Below are positions 22,519 through 32,795 of a stretch of 64,000 bases of DNA, piece by piece. The stretch is from [Pseudopropionibacterium] massiliense (GTDB taxonomy: Bacteria; Actinomycetota; Actinomycetes; Propionibacteriales; Propionibacteriaceae): the NCBI RefSeq assembly GCF_900607225.1, contig NZ_LR027842.1:926550-990549 (forward strand). The letters are read 5' to 3'. Position numbers and translations under genes: made by a program. Under the pieces are notes generated by a model that was not told the DNA's origin, made no database searches, and saw nothing but the letters and a program-made list of their open reading frames with translations. Within the stretch, counting starts at the first letter, position 1, and every line of letters begins with the position of its first letter.

Positions 22519-22725
22519 TCAGGCCGACAAGGACATGGGTGGCTGGACCTGCCGGTCGGCGTCCCAGAGGGCGACCTCCGTCACCCCGGCCTCCAGCAGA
22601 TCGGACCAGTACAACCCGAGCCAGTCCTCGGCCTCCGGCTGGCTGCCGAACTCGGGCAGCAGGTCCTGCGACCTGAGATCGTCCATGTCGTGGGTGCCCG
22701 CGGCCGGGCGCCACTGGTAGCTCAT
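22519..22725 (-). CDS. Small conserved protein downstream of DUF3043 gene
   Basis: A 68-residue acidic protein beginning SYQWRPAAGTHDMDDL and rich in Trp and Asp/Glu, with no membrane segment. Its ATG overlaps the stop of the DUF3043 gene by ATGA, so the two are co-translated and probably work together. I cannot assign a function; the reading frame is supported by the coupling and by high GC at third positions. Confidence 0.7.
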   Translation of the reverse strand: MSYQWRPAAGTHDMDDLRSQDLLPEFGSQPEAEDWLGLYWSDLLEAGVTEVALWDADRQVQPPMSLSA

Positions 22726-23459
22726 ATCGTCTCCCCACGGTTGATCCGGGGCGTCGGCCGCCTGAAACGGCGGATCATCAACGACCGGTTGAACATGTAC
22801 ATCAACAATCCCCGAAGACTGGCCCTCGGGACGCGCTGCAGCAGGAGCTTCTTGAACCCCCGCCACATGAACCACGTGTTGATGAAACTCAGGATGAGCA
22901 TCACCCACAGCCCGAGCCCGATGGAGACGCTGATCAACGGCCACTGGGCCGTGGCCATCGTCCCGGCCATGATCAGGATCATCGCGGGGAACATGAACTC
23001 GGTGATCGTCCACCGGGTGTCGACGTAGTCGCGGGCCAGGACGCGTTCAGGTGACGCCTCGACCTTGTCCCACGCGTCGATCCGGGCCCTGGCCTGGGCG
23101 TCGCGGTCGGCCTTGCGCTGTTCCTTCGGGCTCAGGTTCGGGTGCAGCCGCTGCATCCGCGCGGCCTCCGCCTGCTTGCGGGTGAGGGTCGGCTCCGACT
23201 TGCGCACCGGTTGGCGGCGGGTCACCCTCACCTTCCCGGACCCGGTCGGGGTTTTGTCCGGTGTCCCGGCCCCGGGCGTCGTCTCCCGGGTTTTCCGGCC
23301 GCTCTCGTCCTGGTTCTTCTTCTCCTCGGGGGCGGTGGCCTTTCCCTTCGGGACGGTGGTCCCGGTTTTCCGGTCGGGTTCTGGTACCAACCGGGTCCGT
23401 TGGTAGGGTTTGCGTCCCGGTTGATCGGTCTTGCGCTCGTAGGGGCGGAACAGTGCCAC
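22722..23459 (-). CDS. DUF3043 membrane protein
   Basis: A 245-residue protein of an actinobacterial family of unknown function. The first 150 residues are very basic and hydrophilic (many Lys, Arg and Gln, with RLHPNLSPKEQRKADRD as the family hallmark). Then two membrane helices at about 155-172 and 178-198, and a basic tail with NRSLMIRRFRRP. The GTG start is inferred from frame; no good ribosome binding site was seen. It forms an operon with the small gene after it. Confidence 0.85.
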   Translation of the reverse strand: MALFRPYERKTDQPGRKPYQRTRLVPEPDRKTGTTVPKGKATAPEEKKNQDESGRKTRETTPGAGTPDKTPTGSGKVRVTRRQPVRKSEPTLTRKQAEAARMQRLHPNLSPKEQRKADRDAQARARIDAWDKVEASPERVLARDYVDTRWTITEFMFPAMILIMAGTMATAQWPLISVSIGLGLWVMLILSFINTWFMWRGFKKLLLQRVPRASLRGLLMYMFNRSLMIRRFRRPTPRINRGETI

Positions 23460-23606
23460 GGGATCTGCCTTCGAGTGGATGGGTGAATTCGGTTGGTCAT
23501 TCTAACGGCCTGTCAACATCAGGGAGCGAATCAGGGTGGTACCGGCCCCACGCCGGCCCCGGGGACGGTACGGTTGACGGAGTAGATCAGCAGTGGAAGG
23601 ACCCCA

Positions 23607-24410
23607 ATGGCAGGCATCTTTGAGCGGATCGCCTTGATGTTCAAGAGCAAGGCTCACAAAACACTAGACAAGTACGAGGACCCGCGCGAGACCTTGGACT
23701 ACTCCTACGAGCGCCAGCTCGAGCTGCTCCGCAAGGTGCGCCGGGGAGTGGCGGACGTGGCCACCAGTCGCAAACGCGTCGAGCTCCAGGCCCAGAAGAT
23801 GAGCTCCGAGATCGACCGTTACACCGTCACCGCGCAGCGTGCCCTTGAATCCAACCGCGAGGATCTTGCCCGCGAGGCCCTGACCCGCAAGGCCGGCCTC
23901 ACCACCCAGCTGCAGGACCTCCAGAACCAGCACGCGGCTCTCCAGGCGGAGGAGGAGAAACTGGTGCGCGCCAGCACCCGGCTCCAGGCGAAGGTGGACG
24001 CCTTCCGCACCCGCAAGGAGACGATCAAGGCCACCTATTCGGCTGCCGAGGCGCAGACCCGGATCAACGAGGCCTTCACCGGCATCTCCGAGGAGATGAG
24101 CGACGTGGGCATGGCCATCCAGCGCGCCGAGGACAAGACCCTGCAGCTGCAGGCCCGCGCCTCCGCCGTCGACGAGCTGCTGGCCTCCGGGGCCCTGGAG
24201 GACTCCACGGGTTCGGTCGGGAGCGATCTCGACCGCGAACTCGACGCCCTGGCATCCGGGTCCTCGGTCGAGAACGAACTCGCCGCCATGAAGGCGCAGC
24301 TCAGCGGCGGTTCCGGCACCACGAACCCCCAGATCTCCTCCACACCCACAACCAATTTCCCGATGATCGAGAACACCAGGACCACCAACAACAACGGGGG
24401 GCAGGCATGA
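23607..24410 (+). CDS. pspA: PspA/Vipp1-family membrane-stress protein
   Basis: An ESCRT-III-like coiled-coil protein that binds and protects the inner membrane. The 267 residues begin with the amphipathic GIFERIALMFKSKAHKTLDK membrane-binding helix, followed by long heptad-rich helices up to about residue 185 and a Ser/Thr/Asn-rich tail. AAGGA precedes the ATG. It is coupled (ATGA) to a PspAA gene and then to a glycerate-kinase-like gene. No PspC or PspM gene is nearby. Confidence 0.93.
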   Translation: MAGIFERIALMFKSKAHKTLDKYEDPRETLDYSYERQLELLRKVRRGVADVATSRKRVELQAQKMSSEIDRYTVTAQRALESNREDLAREALTRKAGLTTQLQDLQNQHAALQAEEEKLVRASTRLQAKVDAFRTRKETIKATYSAAEAQTRINEAFTGISEEMSDVGMAIQRAEDKTLQLQARASAVDELLASGALEDSTGSVGSDLDRELDALASGSSVENELAAMKAQLSGGSGTTNPQISSTPTTNFPMIENTRTTNNNGGQA

Positions 24411-24730
24411 TCGTTCGTATCATGGGGCTCGGACAGTGGACCATGGAGCCCGAGCAGCTGCTCGAACTCAACACGATCGACGAGGCGGTCGAGCAGGCCG
24501 TCAAGGCCGGGGACCAGGAGCAGCTCCACGAGGAACTCCAACGGCTCGTCGAGGCCGTCCGCAGCAACGGCCAGGAGGTGCCCGACGATCTGATCGTCGA
24601 ATCCGATCTCGTGCTGCCCGACGTGGACGCCACCCTCGAGGAGGTGCGGGAACTGCTCGACAGCACCTCCGAGTACTACGGACTCATTCCGGACCCGGAA
24701 GCGGGCCTCGAAACCGCCCAGAGCGAGTGA
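24407..24730 (+). CDS. PspA-associated protein PspAA
   Basis: A 107-residue acidic protein matching the PspAA domain: it begins MIVRIMGLGQW and continues with alternating helices rich in Glu and Leu (LLELNTIDEAVEQAVKAGD). PspAA proteins occur next to PspA and are thought to modulate it. The four-base ATGA overlap with pspA and GTGA overlap with the next gene argue for fixed stoichiometry. Confidence 0.85.
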   Translation: MIVRIMGLGQWTMEPEQLLELNTIDEAVEQAVKAGDQEQLHEELQRLVEAVRSNGQEVPDDLIVESDLVLPDVDATLEEVRELLDSTSEYYGLIPDPEAGLETAQSE

Positions 24731-25578
24731 GGGTCCTGGTCTCCTGCGACCGAATCGGACGCCTCGGCGCGGCCGGGGCGTCCGATGCCGTTGCGGAGGC
24801 TTTCGTGGGGCGGGGCGCGCAGGTTGCCGTCGCACCCGTGAGCGCGGGAGGCAACGGGTTCGCCGAGGCCGTGGCGCGATTTTCCCCGGACGCGCGGGTG
24901 CTGGCCGCCGAGAACCCCCGCCAGGCGTGCGACATGCTGGCGGAGGGCCCCGATTACCTGGACGTCACCGCCGTGGCCGCCCCGGGGCTGGAGGAGCTGC
25001 TGGCGCTGCCGGTGACCCCCGCACACGAGGGAACCACCGTGGTGGTGCCGCACCGCGAGGCGGGACGCACCCTGACGGGGCTGACGGGATCGCTGGCGGA
25101 GCGGGGCCGGGAAACCGGGGCCGGCATCGCGGCGACGCTGGCGGAGGATTCCCGCGCCGCCGCGTGGCTGGGGCGGCTGGGGGTGACCGACCGGGCGCCC
25201 GCGGGGGCGCTCTGTGGGCTCGGCGCGTGGGCGCTGGGGTGTGGGGCGCGGGTGGCCTCGGGAATCGAGGTCTGCGGCCAGGGCCACCGGCTGTCGACGC
25301 TGGCCGCCAGGGCTGACCTGGTGGTCACGGGAACGGACGTGCTGGACCTCCACCGCCGCGGCGGGGACGTGGTGGCCGAACTGACGCGCCTGGGCGTCGA
25401 AGCACTGAGACCCGTCGTCGTGGTGGCGGGCCGGAACTTCGTCTCTCCTCGGGAACTGCGCCTGGCCGGGATCGAGGAGGCGCACGCCGTGGCTCCCCCC
25501 GGGGTGGGTGAAATTGACATCACCCCTGAGCAGCTGGGAACCGTGGCGCGGCGGGTGGCCGACACCTGGACTTGGTGA
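24727..25578 (+). CDS. Glycerate kinase-like protein
   Basis: A 283-residue protein of the GlxK-type glycerate kinase superfamily, shorter than true glycerate kinases (about 370-380). It opens with RVLVSCDRIGRLGAAGASDAVAEAF, where the kinase start pattern is loosely kept, and has AGIAATLAEDSR and a C-terminal VVVVAGRN segment. Residues for ATP and glycerate binding cannot be confirmed by eye. A relative adjoins erpA in mycobacteria, so the pairing may be functional rather than glycerate metabolism. GTG overlaps the previous stop. Confidence 0.7.
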   Translation: MRVLVSCDRIGRLGAAGASDAVAEAFVGRGAQVAVAPVSAGGNGFAEAVARFSPDARVLAAENPRQACDMLAEGPDYLDVTAVAAPGLEELLALPVTPAHEGTTVVVPHREAGRTLTGLTGSLAERGRETGAGIAATLAEDSRAAAWLGRLGVTDRAPAGALCGLGAWALGCGARVASGIEVCGQGHRLSTLAARADLVVTGTDVLDLHRRGGDVVAELTRLGVEALRPVVVVAGRNFVSPRELRLAGIEEAHAVAPPGVGEIDITPEQLGTVARRVADTWTW

Positions 25579-25593
25579 GGCCGCGAAGAGAAG

Positions 25594-25599
25594 TAGAAT
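25594..25599 (+). promoter_or_regulatory. -10 hexamer of erpA
   Basis: TAGAAT, 7 bases before the GTG at 25607. Confidence 0.5.
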
Positions 25600-25606
25600 C
25601 GGATCC

Positions 25607-25954
25607 GTGAGTGAAACCCAGACTGTTCCCCAGGGCGTCGTACTGACCGACGTCGCCGTCTCCAAGGTGCGTTCCCTGCTGGAGGCCGAGGGCCGCACTG
25701 ACCTGAGCCTGCGCATCGCGGTGCAACCGGGTGGTTGCTCCGGGCTGCGTTACCAGTTGTACTTCGACGACCGCGAACTCGACGGAGACATCGCAACCGA
25801 GTACGGCGACGTGAAAGTCGTCACGGACAGGATGAGCGCCCCCTACCTCGGTGGGGCCTCCATCGATTTCGTCGACACAATCGAGAAGCAGGGCTTCACG
25901 ATCGACAACCCGAACGCCACGGGAGCCTGCGCCTGTGGCGATTCCTTCCACTGA
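25607..25954 (+). CDS. erpA: A-type iron-sulphur cluster insertion protein
   Basis: Carries and delivers [Fe-S] clusters to apo-enzymes. The 115-residue protein has the three invariant cysteines: Cys44 in GGCSG and Cys108/Cys110 in the C-terminal CACGDSF. The GTG at 25607 gives the family length; the longer open frame upstream runs into the preceding gene. Clients in this window could include the radical SAM protein. Confidence 0.93.
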   Translation: MSETQTVPQGVVLTDVAVSKVRSLLEAEGRTDLSLRIAVQPGGCSGLRYQLYFDDRELDGDIATEYGDVKVVTDRMSAPYLGGASIDFVDTIEKQGFTIDNPNATGACACGDSFH

Positions 25955-25969
25955 CCCCTCGGAGGCGGG

Positions 25970-27445
<1,476 letters not shown>

Positions 27446-27516
27446 CGACTCGCCCGTCCACGGTCATCACGGGAGGGCTACGATGTTGCGAAGTCACACG
27501 TGGCCAAGGAGAGACT

Positions 27517-27915
27517 ATGAGCGACGAGACCCTCAGGGTGCTGCTGTATTCCAGCGACCGGACGGTGCGGGAGCAGGTGCGGCTGGCCCTCGGAGGAAGA
27601 GTGGCCTCCGACCTGCCTCCCATCGAGGTGGAGGAGGTGGCCACCGGGCAGGCCATGCTGAAACGATTGGACGCCGACCCCGGGTTCGCCCTTCTCATCC
27701 TGGACGGTGAGGCCCAGCCCGAGGGCGGCATCGGCCTGGCGCACCAGGTCAAGGAGGAGTACGACCCAGGCCCGCCGGTGCTGCTGCTGGTGGCCCGCGT
27801 GGCCGATGCGTGGCTCGGCACGTGGTCGCGTGCCGAGGCGATCTCCGCCTACCCCGTCGACCCGATCCGGCTGCCGACCCAGGTGGCCGAGCTGCTGAGG
27901 GAGAAGGTGGCATGA
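27517..27915 (+). CDS. Receiver-like protein upstream of trpD
   Basis: A 132-residue protein with the outline of a response-regulator receiver domain: LRVLLYSSDRTVREQVRLAL at the start, then FALLILDGEAQPEGGIGLAHQ (the Asp in LILDGE is where the phosphorylated Asp would be), and PVLLLVARVADAW. The usual acidic pair after the first strand is replaced by Ser-Asp and no conserved Lys is evident, so it may be a non-phosphorylated pseudo-receiver. AAGGAGAG precedes the ATG. It overlaps trpD by ATGA. Confidence 0.7.
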   Translation: MSDETLRVLLYSSDRTVREQVRLALGGRVASDLPPIEVEEVATGQAMLKRLDADPGFALLILDGEAQPEGGIGLAHQVKEEYDPGPPVLLLVARVADAWLGTWSRAEAISAYPVDPIRLPTQVAELLREKVA

Positions 27916-28946
27916 CCCACACATGGCCGGACATCCTGACCGGACTGGTCCGCCGCGAGGGCCTGGAGACCGAGGCCGCGCAGTGGGCACTCAACGAGAT
28001 CCTCTCGGGCCGCGCCAGCGACGTGCAGCTCGCGGCGCTGCTGGTCGCGTTGCGAGCCAAGGGGGAGACGGCCGAGGAGATCGAGGGGCTCAGCTCCGCG
28101 ATGCTCGACAACGCGGTCCCGGTCACCCTCGATCGCGAGGCCGTGGACGTGGTGGGCACGGGAGGTGATCGGGCCAACACCGTCAACGTCTCCACCATGG
28201 CGGCCCTGGTGGCGGCAGCCGCCGGTGCGAAGGTGATCAAGCACGGTTCGCGTGCGGCATCCTCGCAGGCCGGTACCGCCGACACCCTGGAGGCGCTCGG
28301 CGTGAACATCATGCTGGAGCCGACCAGGCAGGCCGCGGTCCTGGAGAAGGTCGGTATCACATTCCTGTTCGCCCAGCTCCACCATCCCGCGATGAAGCAT
28401 GTCGCGGGGGTGCGGAAACAGCTGGCCATTCAAACCACCTTCAATTTCCTCGGGCCTTTGTCCAATCCCGCCCGTCCCCAGGCGATGGCCCTGGGCGTGG
28501 CCAACGACGACATCGCTCCCGTCGTGGCGCGGGTGCTGGCGGGACGTGGGGTACGGGGGCTGGTTTTCCGTGGTTTCGACGGCCTCGACGAACTGACCAC
28601 CACATCCGCCTCGGACGTGTGGTTGCTGGCCGACGGGCGGGTGCATCGCACCACCCTGGACCCGGCGGAGCTCGGGCTGCCGCCAGCCGCCCCCTCCGAC
28701 CTGAGGGGAGGCGATGCGCAACACAACGCCCAGGTGGTGCGGGACCTGGTGGCGGGCAGGACCGGCCCGGTCCGTGACATCGTGGTCCTCAACGCGGCCG
28801 CCGCCCTGCTGGCCTACCGCGGGGTGAGCCCCGTGGTGCCGCTCGCGGAGCAGCTGACGAGGACCCTCGCCGACGCCAACCGAGCCCTAGACGACGGCAG
28901 CGCCCAGCGGAAACTCGACACCTGGATCGAGGCGACCAGCGGTTGA
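27912..28946 (+). CDS. trpD: Anthranilate phosphoribosyltransferase
   Basis: Joins anthranilate to PRPP in tryptophan synthesis. The 344-residue protein has the PRPP loop VGTGGDRANT (81-90), the NVSTMAA segment and KHGSRAASSQAGTADTLEALG-type region (from Lys110). The latter reads Ser/Ala where most TrpD have Asn and Ser-Lys (KHGNR, SSKSGSAD). These substitutions keep fold and charge but touch substrate-facing positions. No other trp genes are nearby, so the lone copy may serve tryptophan or an accessory role. Confidence 0.88.
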   Translation: MTHTWPDILTGLVRREGLETEAAQWALNEILSGRASDVQLAALLVALRAKGETAEEIEGLSSAMLDNAVPVTLDREAVDVVGTGGDRANTVNVSTMAALVAAAAGAKVIKHGSRAASSQAGTADTLEALGVNIMLEPTRQAAVLEKVGITFLFAQLHHPAMKHVAGVRKQLAIQTTFNFLGPLSNPARPQAMALGVANDDIAPVVARVLAGRGVRGLVFRGFDGLDELTTTSASDVWLLADGRVHRTTLDPAELGLPPAAPSDLRGGDAQHNAQVVRDLVAGRTGPVRDIVVLNAAAALLAYRGVSPVVPLAEQLTRTLADANRALDDGSAQRKLDTWIEATSG

Positions 28947-28950
28947 GGGA

Positions 28951-29538
28951 TCAGCCGCCGGTCAGCGCGGCCGCCACCACGGGACCCAGCCACAGCGCCG
29001 GGCCGTAGGGGAAGGGCTGCGAGGCCCGCCCACGAAGCGCGTGGACGATCGCCCAGACCGCTCCGATGAGGGTGCCCACCAGCAACGCCGTCGCCCATGA
29101 CTGGAGGCCCATCGCACCGGCCACCGCTCCCACCAGCAGCCCGAGCCTGACGTCCCCGAATCCGAAACTACGGGAGAAGCGCCACACCAGCCAGAACATC
29201 CCGGCGGCGGCCAGGGCCCCCGACAAGGCCGTGACGAGCACGGCGGGGACGTGGACGGCAACCACCGCCAGGCCCGCCGCCACCTGGGAGGTGGCGATCC
29301 AGTGCAGGCGTTTCGGCAACCACATGGTCCTGAAGTCCACCCACACCAGCGCCCCTCCCGCGCCGAGATACCCGAACCACAGCGGCAGCTGCACGACAGG
29401 CACCCGCCAGAGCAGGAAACTGCACCCGAGAACCATCAACCCCAGCGCGACGGCATCCCGTGGCCTCGCCAAGGAGCGGTAATCGGGCGGGGGATCGTCC
29501 GGGTCGGGCGAAACACGAGGCAGCCGCGGCACCACCAC
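28951..29538 (-). CDS. Short A24-type prepilin peptidase
   Basis: An integral membrane aspartic peptidase of 195 residues, with only the C-terminal peptidase half of PilD/TadV proteins. The two catalytic aspartates are Asp68 (WVDFRTMWLP) and Asp129 in the FGFGD motif (126-130). About five hydrophobic segments are seen. No pilin genes are in the window. GTG at 29538 is the first canonical start, but it has no ribosome binding site. The frame upstream stays open and hydrophobic to a CTG at 29601 that overlaps the previous stop and has GAAGG before it, so the true start may be there. Confidence 0.8.
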   Translation of the reverse strand: MVVPRLPRVSPDPDDPPPDYRSLARPRDAVALGLMVLGCSFLLWRVPVVQLPLWFGYLGAGGALVWVDFRTMWLPKRLHWIATSQVAAGLAVVAVHVPAVLVTALSGALAAAGMFWLVWRFSRSFGFGDVRLGLLVGAVAGAMGLQSWATALLVGTLIGAVWAIVHALRGRASQPFPYGPALWLGPVVAAALTGG

Positions 29539-29597
29539 GATGAGGTGGGCCGCGGCTGCCGATGCGCTGGCACAGGCCAGCAGGAACAGAACCAGGC

Positions 29598-30350
29598 TCA
29601 GCGCTGGGCCTTCGTGAACCCGGCCGCCTCGGCGGCCTCCTCCGAGTTGAACCAGACCTCGGCGATCGTCAGTTCGTATCCGCGGGTACCGGGAACGTGG
29701 TACTTCTTCGAGCGCTCATTTCCCTTGAAGATGTAGCCCTCGGGCGGATTGGGGCCGACGTAGGAGCCCTCACCGAAGCTCTCCTTCGGGGATGCCGGCG
29801 CGGGCGCGGTCTGGGTTGTGGAGGCGGCGGGTTCGTTGAACTTCGCGGCGGTGGCGAAGGTGTCGTTGTTGTTGACGTAGGCCCGCGAAGGCTCATGCGC
29901 GGTCCAGCCGTCATCCTTGGGGGTCAGGAAGTGCCTGACCGCAGCAACGGCACCGGCGACGAGGGAACCGATGAACACGAACTTCGCGAACTTCTTGAAC
30001 TTTCCGCCCTTGCGCTTCTTCTTCACGGGCGCGGGCTTGTGACCGGCGGCCTTGTGCAGGGCCTGCTGCAGGTTGGGCAGCAACTCGCCGGTGACCTTGT
30101 CGTGGGCCGCATCAACGGCCGGGGGAACACGGTCGAGCGCGCCGCGGATGTGCGGCTCCCAGACGTCGAGGCGTTTCGAGGCGAAATCCGCCGTGCGTTT
30201 CCCCGCCTCGCGTGCGAAAGGAGCGGCCTTGCGCTGCGCCTCCGCGAGAATCGCGGCGGCCCTCTCGATGGCGTCGTCCCAGATGGTGCGGCCAGCTTCC
30301 GCGGCGGCGGCGGCAGATTCCGCGGCGGCCTTGGTCAGTCGTGACTTCTT
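29598..30350 (-). CDS. Membrane protein with C-terminal sunset-type domain
   Basis: A 250-residue protein in three parts: an Ala/Glu-rich helical N-terminus (to about 115), a Lys-rich patch followed by one membrane helix ([19 protein letters not shown]), and an extracytoplasmic or soluble tail. The last 45 residues ([20 protein letters not shown], then [21 protein letters not shown]) match the short sunset domain found in many actinobacterial envelope proteins; its role is unknown. GGAGG lies 6 bases before the GTG at 30350. It is just upstream of the A24 peptidase gene. Confidence 0.75.
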   Translation of the reverse strand, partial: KKSRLTKAAAESAAAAAEAGRTIWDDAIERAAAILAEAQRKAAPFAREAGKRTADFASKRLDVWEPHIRGALDRVPPAVDAAHDKVTGELLPNLQQALHKAAGHKPAPVKKKRKGGKFKKFAKFVFIGSLVAGAVAAVRHFLTPKDDGWTAHEPSRAYVNNNDTFATAAKFNEPAASTTQTAPAPASPKESFGEGSYVGPNPPEGYIFKGNERSKKYHVPGTRGYELTIAEVWFNSEEAAEAAGFTKAQR

Positions 30351-30498
30351 CACTGCATTCCTCCAATGATTGGCTCGTGATCGAGCACATCCAACGCTAC
30401 CCGGTTCCGGGCGTGGGCGAGGTGAAACCGGGAACAACGCTCCGGTCGGGTGGCACGACACGTCGGGAAGCTCTCCGACAGCACGTGGTCGTCGCCTG

Positions 30499-30504
30499 TA
30501 GGTT
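30499..30504 (+). promoter_or_regulatory. -10 hexamer of ppiA
   Basis: TAGGTT, 6 bases before the ATG at 30511. Confidence 0.5.
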
Positions 30505-30510
30505 GGATCC

Positions 30511-31020
30511 ATGAGCACTGCTACTCTCCACACCACCAAGGGCGACATCGTCATCGAACTCTTCGACGACGAGGCCCCGAACACGGTGGCGAACTTCGTC
30601 GGCCTGGCGGGCGGCACCAAGGAATACCGCGACGCCACCACGGGCGAGACCAGGACCGGGAAGTTCTACGACGGGCTCGGCTTTCACCGCGTCATCGACG
30701 GGTTCATGATCCAGGGCGGTTGCCCGCTGGGAACCGGAACCGGTGGTCCCGGGTACCGTTTCGCCGACGAGTTCCATCCGGACCACTCCTTCAACCGTCC
30801 CTACCTGCTGGCCATGGCCAACGCCGGGCCCGGAACCAACGGCTCCCAGTTCTTCATCACCGTGGCACCCACCCCGCACCTCAACCGTCGCCACACCATC
30901 TTCGGCGAGGTCAAGGATCCCGCCAGTCAGGCCGTGGTGGACGCCATCGCCACCACTCAGACCGATGGCCGGGACCGTCCCACCACCCCCGTGGTGATCA
31001 ACTCGGTGACCCTGTCCTGA
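30511..31020 (+). CDS. ppiA: Peptidyl-prolyl cis-trans isomerase, cyclophilin type
   Basis: Catalyses proline isomerisation during protein folding. The 169-residue protein is a single cyclophilin domain with no signal peptide, so it is cytosolic. It has the catalytic [13 protein letters not shown] (Arg in FHRV), [15 protein letters not shown] and FGEV motifs. Its last 64 bases overlap the 3' end of the convergent nuclease gene. Confidence 0.95.
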   Translation: MSTATLHTTKGDIVIELFDDEAPNTVANFVGLAGGTKEYRDATTGETRTGKFYDGLGFHRVIDGFMIQGGCPLGTGTGGPGYRFADEFHPDHSFNRPYLLAMANAGPGTNGSQFFITVAPTPHLNRRHTIFGEVKDPASQAVVDAIATTQTDGRDRPTTPVVINSVTLS

Positions 31021-32651
31021 TCCAGCGCGCAGTGCGCGGGCCAGACCCAGTCACCGACGGTGTCCAGGAACCTGACACCGGGCGACTCCAGCCAGTCCGC
31101 GATGCGTTCGGCCTCCTCGAAGCTCCCGGCGGGCAGCCCGCCGGGAGCCTTTCGTACCGTCTCGGACAGTTCCCGGGTGGCCTCGGCGATCTCCGGGACC
31201 TGCGCGGTGCGGGCTCGTGCGGCCCCCGCGAGTTTCCCGAAACGGATCACATGAACGGCCCACTGGTCGTTCTCCGGGGCGGCCGCCACCAGCTCCGGAC
31301 AACCCGCCAGGGAACGCACCCGGTGGAAACGTCTGGAGGTCTGGTGGGCGGCGAGGAGACGATCGGTGAGCTCTCCCGCCTCCTCGAAGCTTTCCTGCGC
31401 CACCAGTTCGGCCATCCTGGGGGAGAGCGAGCCCAGCAGTTCCCTCACGTCGCCCCGCCAAACGTTGCGCAGGCGTTCCACGCCCGTCTCGTATCCCTCC
31501 GGTTCCGGAATCGCCCACGATTCGCGCGAGGAGCGGTGGTGCCCGCATTCCGGTACCCCGAAGGCGTCGCGGAACACCCTGGCCGCGTCCCTGGCCGCGG
31601 CCAGGGTGTGAAACGGCCCCCAGAAGAGGCCATCCGAGGGCGGGGTCCTGGTGGTCACCAATCGCGGAGGGGAACCACCGGTCAGTCTCAACCACCACAG
31701 GCGGTGCTGGTTCCTTGAACGCCGGTTGTATCTCGGGCAGTGGGCGGCGATCATCCGCAGCTCCCGCACCTGCGCCTCCAGTTCCGTGGCGCACTCGACC
31801 CCCCTGACGCCGGTGGCCACCCGCACCATCTCGTGGATCCGGGTGCGCTGCTCCGCCGCCGAGAAGTACGAGGCGACCCTCCTGCGCAGGTTGCGTGACG
31901 TGCCGACGTAGAGCACCTGCGTGTGGGGAGCCCCGTTGGCGTCCCGGCCCTCGCGCTCGAACCAGTAGATTCCCGGGGCCTCCGGGAGCCGCTTGGCCCA
32001 GACCCTCTTGGCCCGGCGATCCGGGGAGACGTGGGAGAGCAGCTCCTGCAGGTCCTCGACGGTGTCGACGCCGAGCCGCCCGGTTCGCTCCAGGAGGGCG
32101 TGCAGCACGTCGACGGTGGCGTGCGCATCACTCAGGGCCCGGTGATCGGGACGGATGGCGGCGTGGAAGTGGGAGGCGAGCGTCCCCAGCTTGCAGTTGC
32201 GCACCTCACCCTTGGCCAGTACCCGCCGGGCCAGGGCCACGGTGTCCACCACGAGGGGGTTGGGCCACCGGATGCCGAGACGGCTGCAGGCGCGCTTGAG
32301 AAAACCGATGTCGAACGGGGCGTTGTGGGCCACCAGAACGCATCCATCAGCGAAACGCAGGAAATCCGGGACCACGTTCGCCAGGGAAGGTGCCGTGGCC
32401 ACCATGGCGTCCGTGATTCCCGTGAGCACCTGAATCATCGCCGGAATCGGGCCCGTGGGGTGCACCAGGGTCTGGAACTCGCCGAGCGGTTCGCCGCCAC
32501 ACACCTTGACCGCGCCGATCTCGGTGATCTCGGCGTCGGATCCCGCGCCGGTGGTCTCCAGGTCCACGACGCAGAACGTGGTGGTGCGCAGGTGGCGTCC
32601 CAGATCCTCGAAGCTGGGTTGGAGCGGCTCGGGGGTGCGACTGGAGGTCAT
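30957..32651 (-). CDS. DEDD exonuclease / GIY-YIG (UvrC-like) fusion
   Basis: A 564-residue fusion. Residues about 24-185 form a DnaQ-type 3'-5' exonuclease with VVDLETTG (Asp30, Glu32), [12 protein letters not shown] and [13 protein letters not shown]. Residues about 225-310 form a GIY-YIG nuclease ([22 protein letters not shown]), and the rest resembles the UvrC middle region. This actinobacterial family is thought to act in DNA repair; the M. tuberculosis relative also lies by trpD and an NlpC/P60 gene. The ATG at 32651 has TAACGT 7 bases before it. It overlaps ppiA convergently by 64 bases. Confidence 0.88.
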   Translation of the reverse strand: MTSSRTPEPLQPSFEDLGRHLRTTTFCVVDLETTGAGSDAEITEIGAVKVCGGEPLGEFQTLVHPTGPIPAMIQVLTGITDAMVATAPSLANVVPDFLRFADGCVLVAHNAPFDIGFLKRACSRLGIRWPNPLVVDTVALARRVLAKGEVRNCKLGTLASHFHAAIRPDHRALSDAHATVDVLHALLERTGRLGVDTVEDLQELLSHVSPDRRAKRVWAKRLPEAPGIYWFEREGRDANGAPHTQVLYVGTSRNLRRRVASYFSAAEQRTRIHEMVRVATGVRGVECATELEAQVRELRMIAAHCPRYNRRSRNQHRLWWLRLTGGSPPRLVTTRTPPSDGLFWGPFHTLAAARDAARVFRDAFGVPECGHHRSSRESWAIPEPEGYETGVERLRNVWRGDVRELLGSLSPRMAELVAQESFEEAGELTDRLLAAHQTSRRFHRVRSLAGCPELVAAAPENDQWAVHVIRFGKLAGAARARTAQVPEIAEATRELSETVRKAPGGLPAGSFEEAERIADWLESPGVRFLDTVGDWVWPAHCALDQDRVTELITTGVVGRSRPSV

Positions 32652-32658
32652 GTCAGGG

Positions 32659-32664
32659 ACGTTA
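32659..32664 (-). promoter_or_regulatory. -10 hexamer of the nuclease gene
   Basis: TAACGT on the minus strand, 7 bases before the ATG at 32651. Confidence 0.5.
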
Positions 32665-32730
32665 CCCGGCCAGGGTGACAGGAATGACCTCGGTCGAAGC
32701 CGGGTGCGCGTCCTGCATCGTGGGTGAACT

Positions 32731-32759
32731 TTGGGAAAGGCCTGAAGGTCGTTTAGGAT
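32731..32759 (+). promoter_or_regulatory. Housekeeping-type promoter of the NlpC/P60 gene
   Basis: TTGGGA (32731-32736) and TAGGAT (32754-32759) are 17 bases apart and about 36 bases before the GTG, leaving room for a leader with GGAG. This contrasts with the leaderless pattern of many neighbours. Confidence 0.45.
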
Positions 32760-32795
32760 TCTCTCAGCCTCGTCCCCGAGCGTCTGGAGTTTCGA

